Part shown: piece after piece, positions 63,264 to 64,000 of the stretch
Layout of the letters: each line of letters opens with the position of its first letter
How positions within the stretch are numbered: the first letter of the stretch is position 1
Made by a program: the position numbers and the translations under genes
Source: DATEFF01 sp964586395
GTDB lineage: Bacteria > Patescibacteriota > Saccharimonadia > Saccharimonadales > EFPC-124
Reading direction: 5' to 3'
NCBI GenBank assembly: GCA_964586395.1
Contig: CAZPGP010000001.1
Span: 1-64,000 of the forward strand
Length of the DNA: 64,000 bases
Notes under the pieces: model-generated
Seen by the model: the letters and a program-made list of their open reading frames with translations, nothing else
Told to the model about the DNA's origin: nothing
Database searches by the model: none

Positions 63264-64000
63264 ACTTCTGCTCCTACTGCTTGTTTAAAGTCGGCGTAGC
63301 TTTGGTCGAATGTAATGCCTTTGCTCCATTCCCAAGCATTATGGCGAATCTCTTCATATACGCTTGGATGGCTCAGGAGTTTCACGATGCCATACGCCAA
63401 CGCGGTCGGGGATTGCTCGGCGACGTAGCCCGTTTGCATATGACGAACGCTATCGCGCAAACCGTTTACATCGTAGACCACAGCGGGCGTACCTTGACTG
63501 GCGGCTTCGGTCACGGTCAAGCCCCAGCCTTCGTGAACGGCGGTTTGTAGTATCAAGTGCGAACGGCGCATCAGCTCAGTTTTCTGGTCGATGCTCACCT
63601 TGCCCAGATACTCAATGTCTTCGCGGTACGGACTGGTTTCTATCGCGGCCAAGACCTTCTGGCCGTACTCACCGTCGGATTTGCCAGCGATCTTCAGTTT
63701 CAACTCCGGTATGACCGCCTTGGCAATTTCGAACGCTTTGATCTGATCGATCGTACGCTTCATAGCCCGCATAGCGCCGAGGCAAAGCAGGGTGGGCTGT
63801 TCAAACTTCTCAATGCCGTCAATACTCGGGAGCGCTTCAATCTCGATACCTTCGGAAATAATATGCGTGCGATCTGGCTGAAAACCGTGTCGCACAAGAT
63901 CGCTCGCCGTGCTTTCCGATACCGTCACAACCGGCGTCCGCGACTTGGCCAGCAATCGACTCGCCAGCGGCTCCAGTGCGTAATGGCCGATGTGACTCAG
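63260..64000 (-). CDS. Glycosyltransferase family 4 protein (5' end beyond the window)
   Basis: The C-terminal 246 residues of a GT-B enzyme; the frame stays open to position 64000, so the true start lies outside. Visible are VTVSESTASDLVRHGF, CLGAMRAMKRTIDQIKAFE and the EX7E region HEGWGLTVTEAASQGTPAVVYD. It is the most upstream visible gene of the surface-glycan operon. Confidence 0.9.
   Translation of the reverse strand: MSHIGHYALEPLASRLLAKSRTPVVTVSESTASDLVRHGFQPDRTHIISEGIEIEALPSIDGIEKFEQPTLLCLGAMRAMKRTIDQIKAFEIAKAVIPELKLKIAGKSDGEYGQKVLAAIETSPYREDIEYLGKVSIDQKTELMRRSHLILQTAVHEGWGLTVTEAASQGTPAVVYDVNGLRDSVRHMQTGYVAEQSPTALAYGIVKLLSHPSVYEEIRHNAWEWSKGITFDQSYADFKQAVGAEV

Noticed and set aside
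1..64000. UGA recoding to Gly or Trp as in some CPR lineages
   Set aside because: Frames end normally at TGA (for example the genes ending at 29228 and 49836) and no conserved protein needs a TGA read-through.
1..64000. Insertion sequences, prophage or integrative element
   Set aside because: No transposase, integrase, phage structural or conjugation genes are seen; the tail-fibre-like repeats belong to a membrane-anchored surface protein.

Overview
The window looks like a chromosomal segment of a Patescibacteria (CPR) bacterium, most likely Candidatus Saccharibacteria. The reasons are a compact gene layout, many small conserved membrane proteins without known function, a 72-codon protein of a type common in CPR genomes, an archaeal-type AspRS, a very large beta-repeat surface protein, and no biosynthetic operons. 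The genetic code appears standard. The taxon is an inference, since no rRNA is present.

1-20 kb: a DivIC/FtsB-like division protein, a GH37 trehalase, tRNA-Ile2(CAU), a MarR regulator, an EndoQ - UvrD-like helicase - MazG-like pyrophosphohydrolase cluster, an ABC-2 exporter, a MurC-type ligase, an MscS channel, a MutY-like glycosylase without its Fe-S cysteines, an AlkA-like glycosylase, a Nudix hydrolase, TrmB and AspRS. DNA and nucleotide repair is well represented.

20-33 kb: a CNNM/CBS protein, a DsbA-like thioredoxin, MgtE and CorA magnesium transporters in tandem, two small secreted paralogue-like proteins, a secreted double beta-propeller lectin-like protein, a CPA2/KefB antiporter, and a 608-aa unknown protein whose leader carries what I read as a cobalamin riboswitch with an intrinsic terminator.

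33-50 kb: a ~2680-aa membrane-anchored surface protein with three ~1 kb internal repeats, a Fur-family regulator, an RRM RNA-binding protein, an AbrB-type regulator with a DHA2 efflux pump, a TylF-like methyltransferase, a Crp/Fnr regulator, a second multidrug MFS, an LPXTG surface protein and an exported alpha/beta hydrolase.

50-64 kb: a cupredoxin-fold protein without copper ligands, a DUF4342 protein, a PQQ-type sugar dehydrogenase, a P-loop kinase, Arr rifampin ADP-ribosyltransferase, tRNA-Asn, and a surface-glycan cluster (two large membrane proteins, a pyruvyl transferase and three glycosyltransferases, the last cut by the window edge).

The most notable signals are: (i) three single-gene cassettes of very high GC (about 6.65-7.06, 26.4-29.3 and 48.9-49.9 kb), each with its own strong ribosome-binding site and a GC-rich hairpin lacking a T tail, suggesting recent acquisition from a high-GC actinobacterium, possibly a host; (ii) the riboswitch-controlled unknown gene; (iii) a 51-bp structured repeat found twice, each time just after a gene; (iv) at least 13 genes whose -10 box lies 6-7 bases before the start codon, i.e. 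apparently leaderless mRNAs; and (v) a complete 30-codon transcription unit at 22.9 kb.
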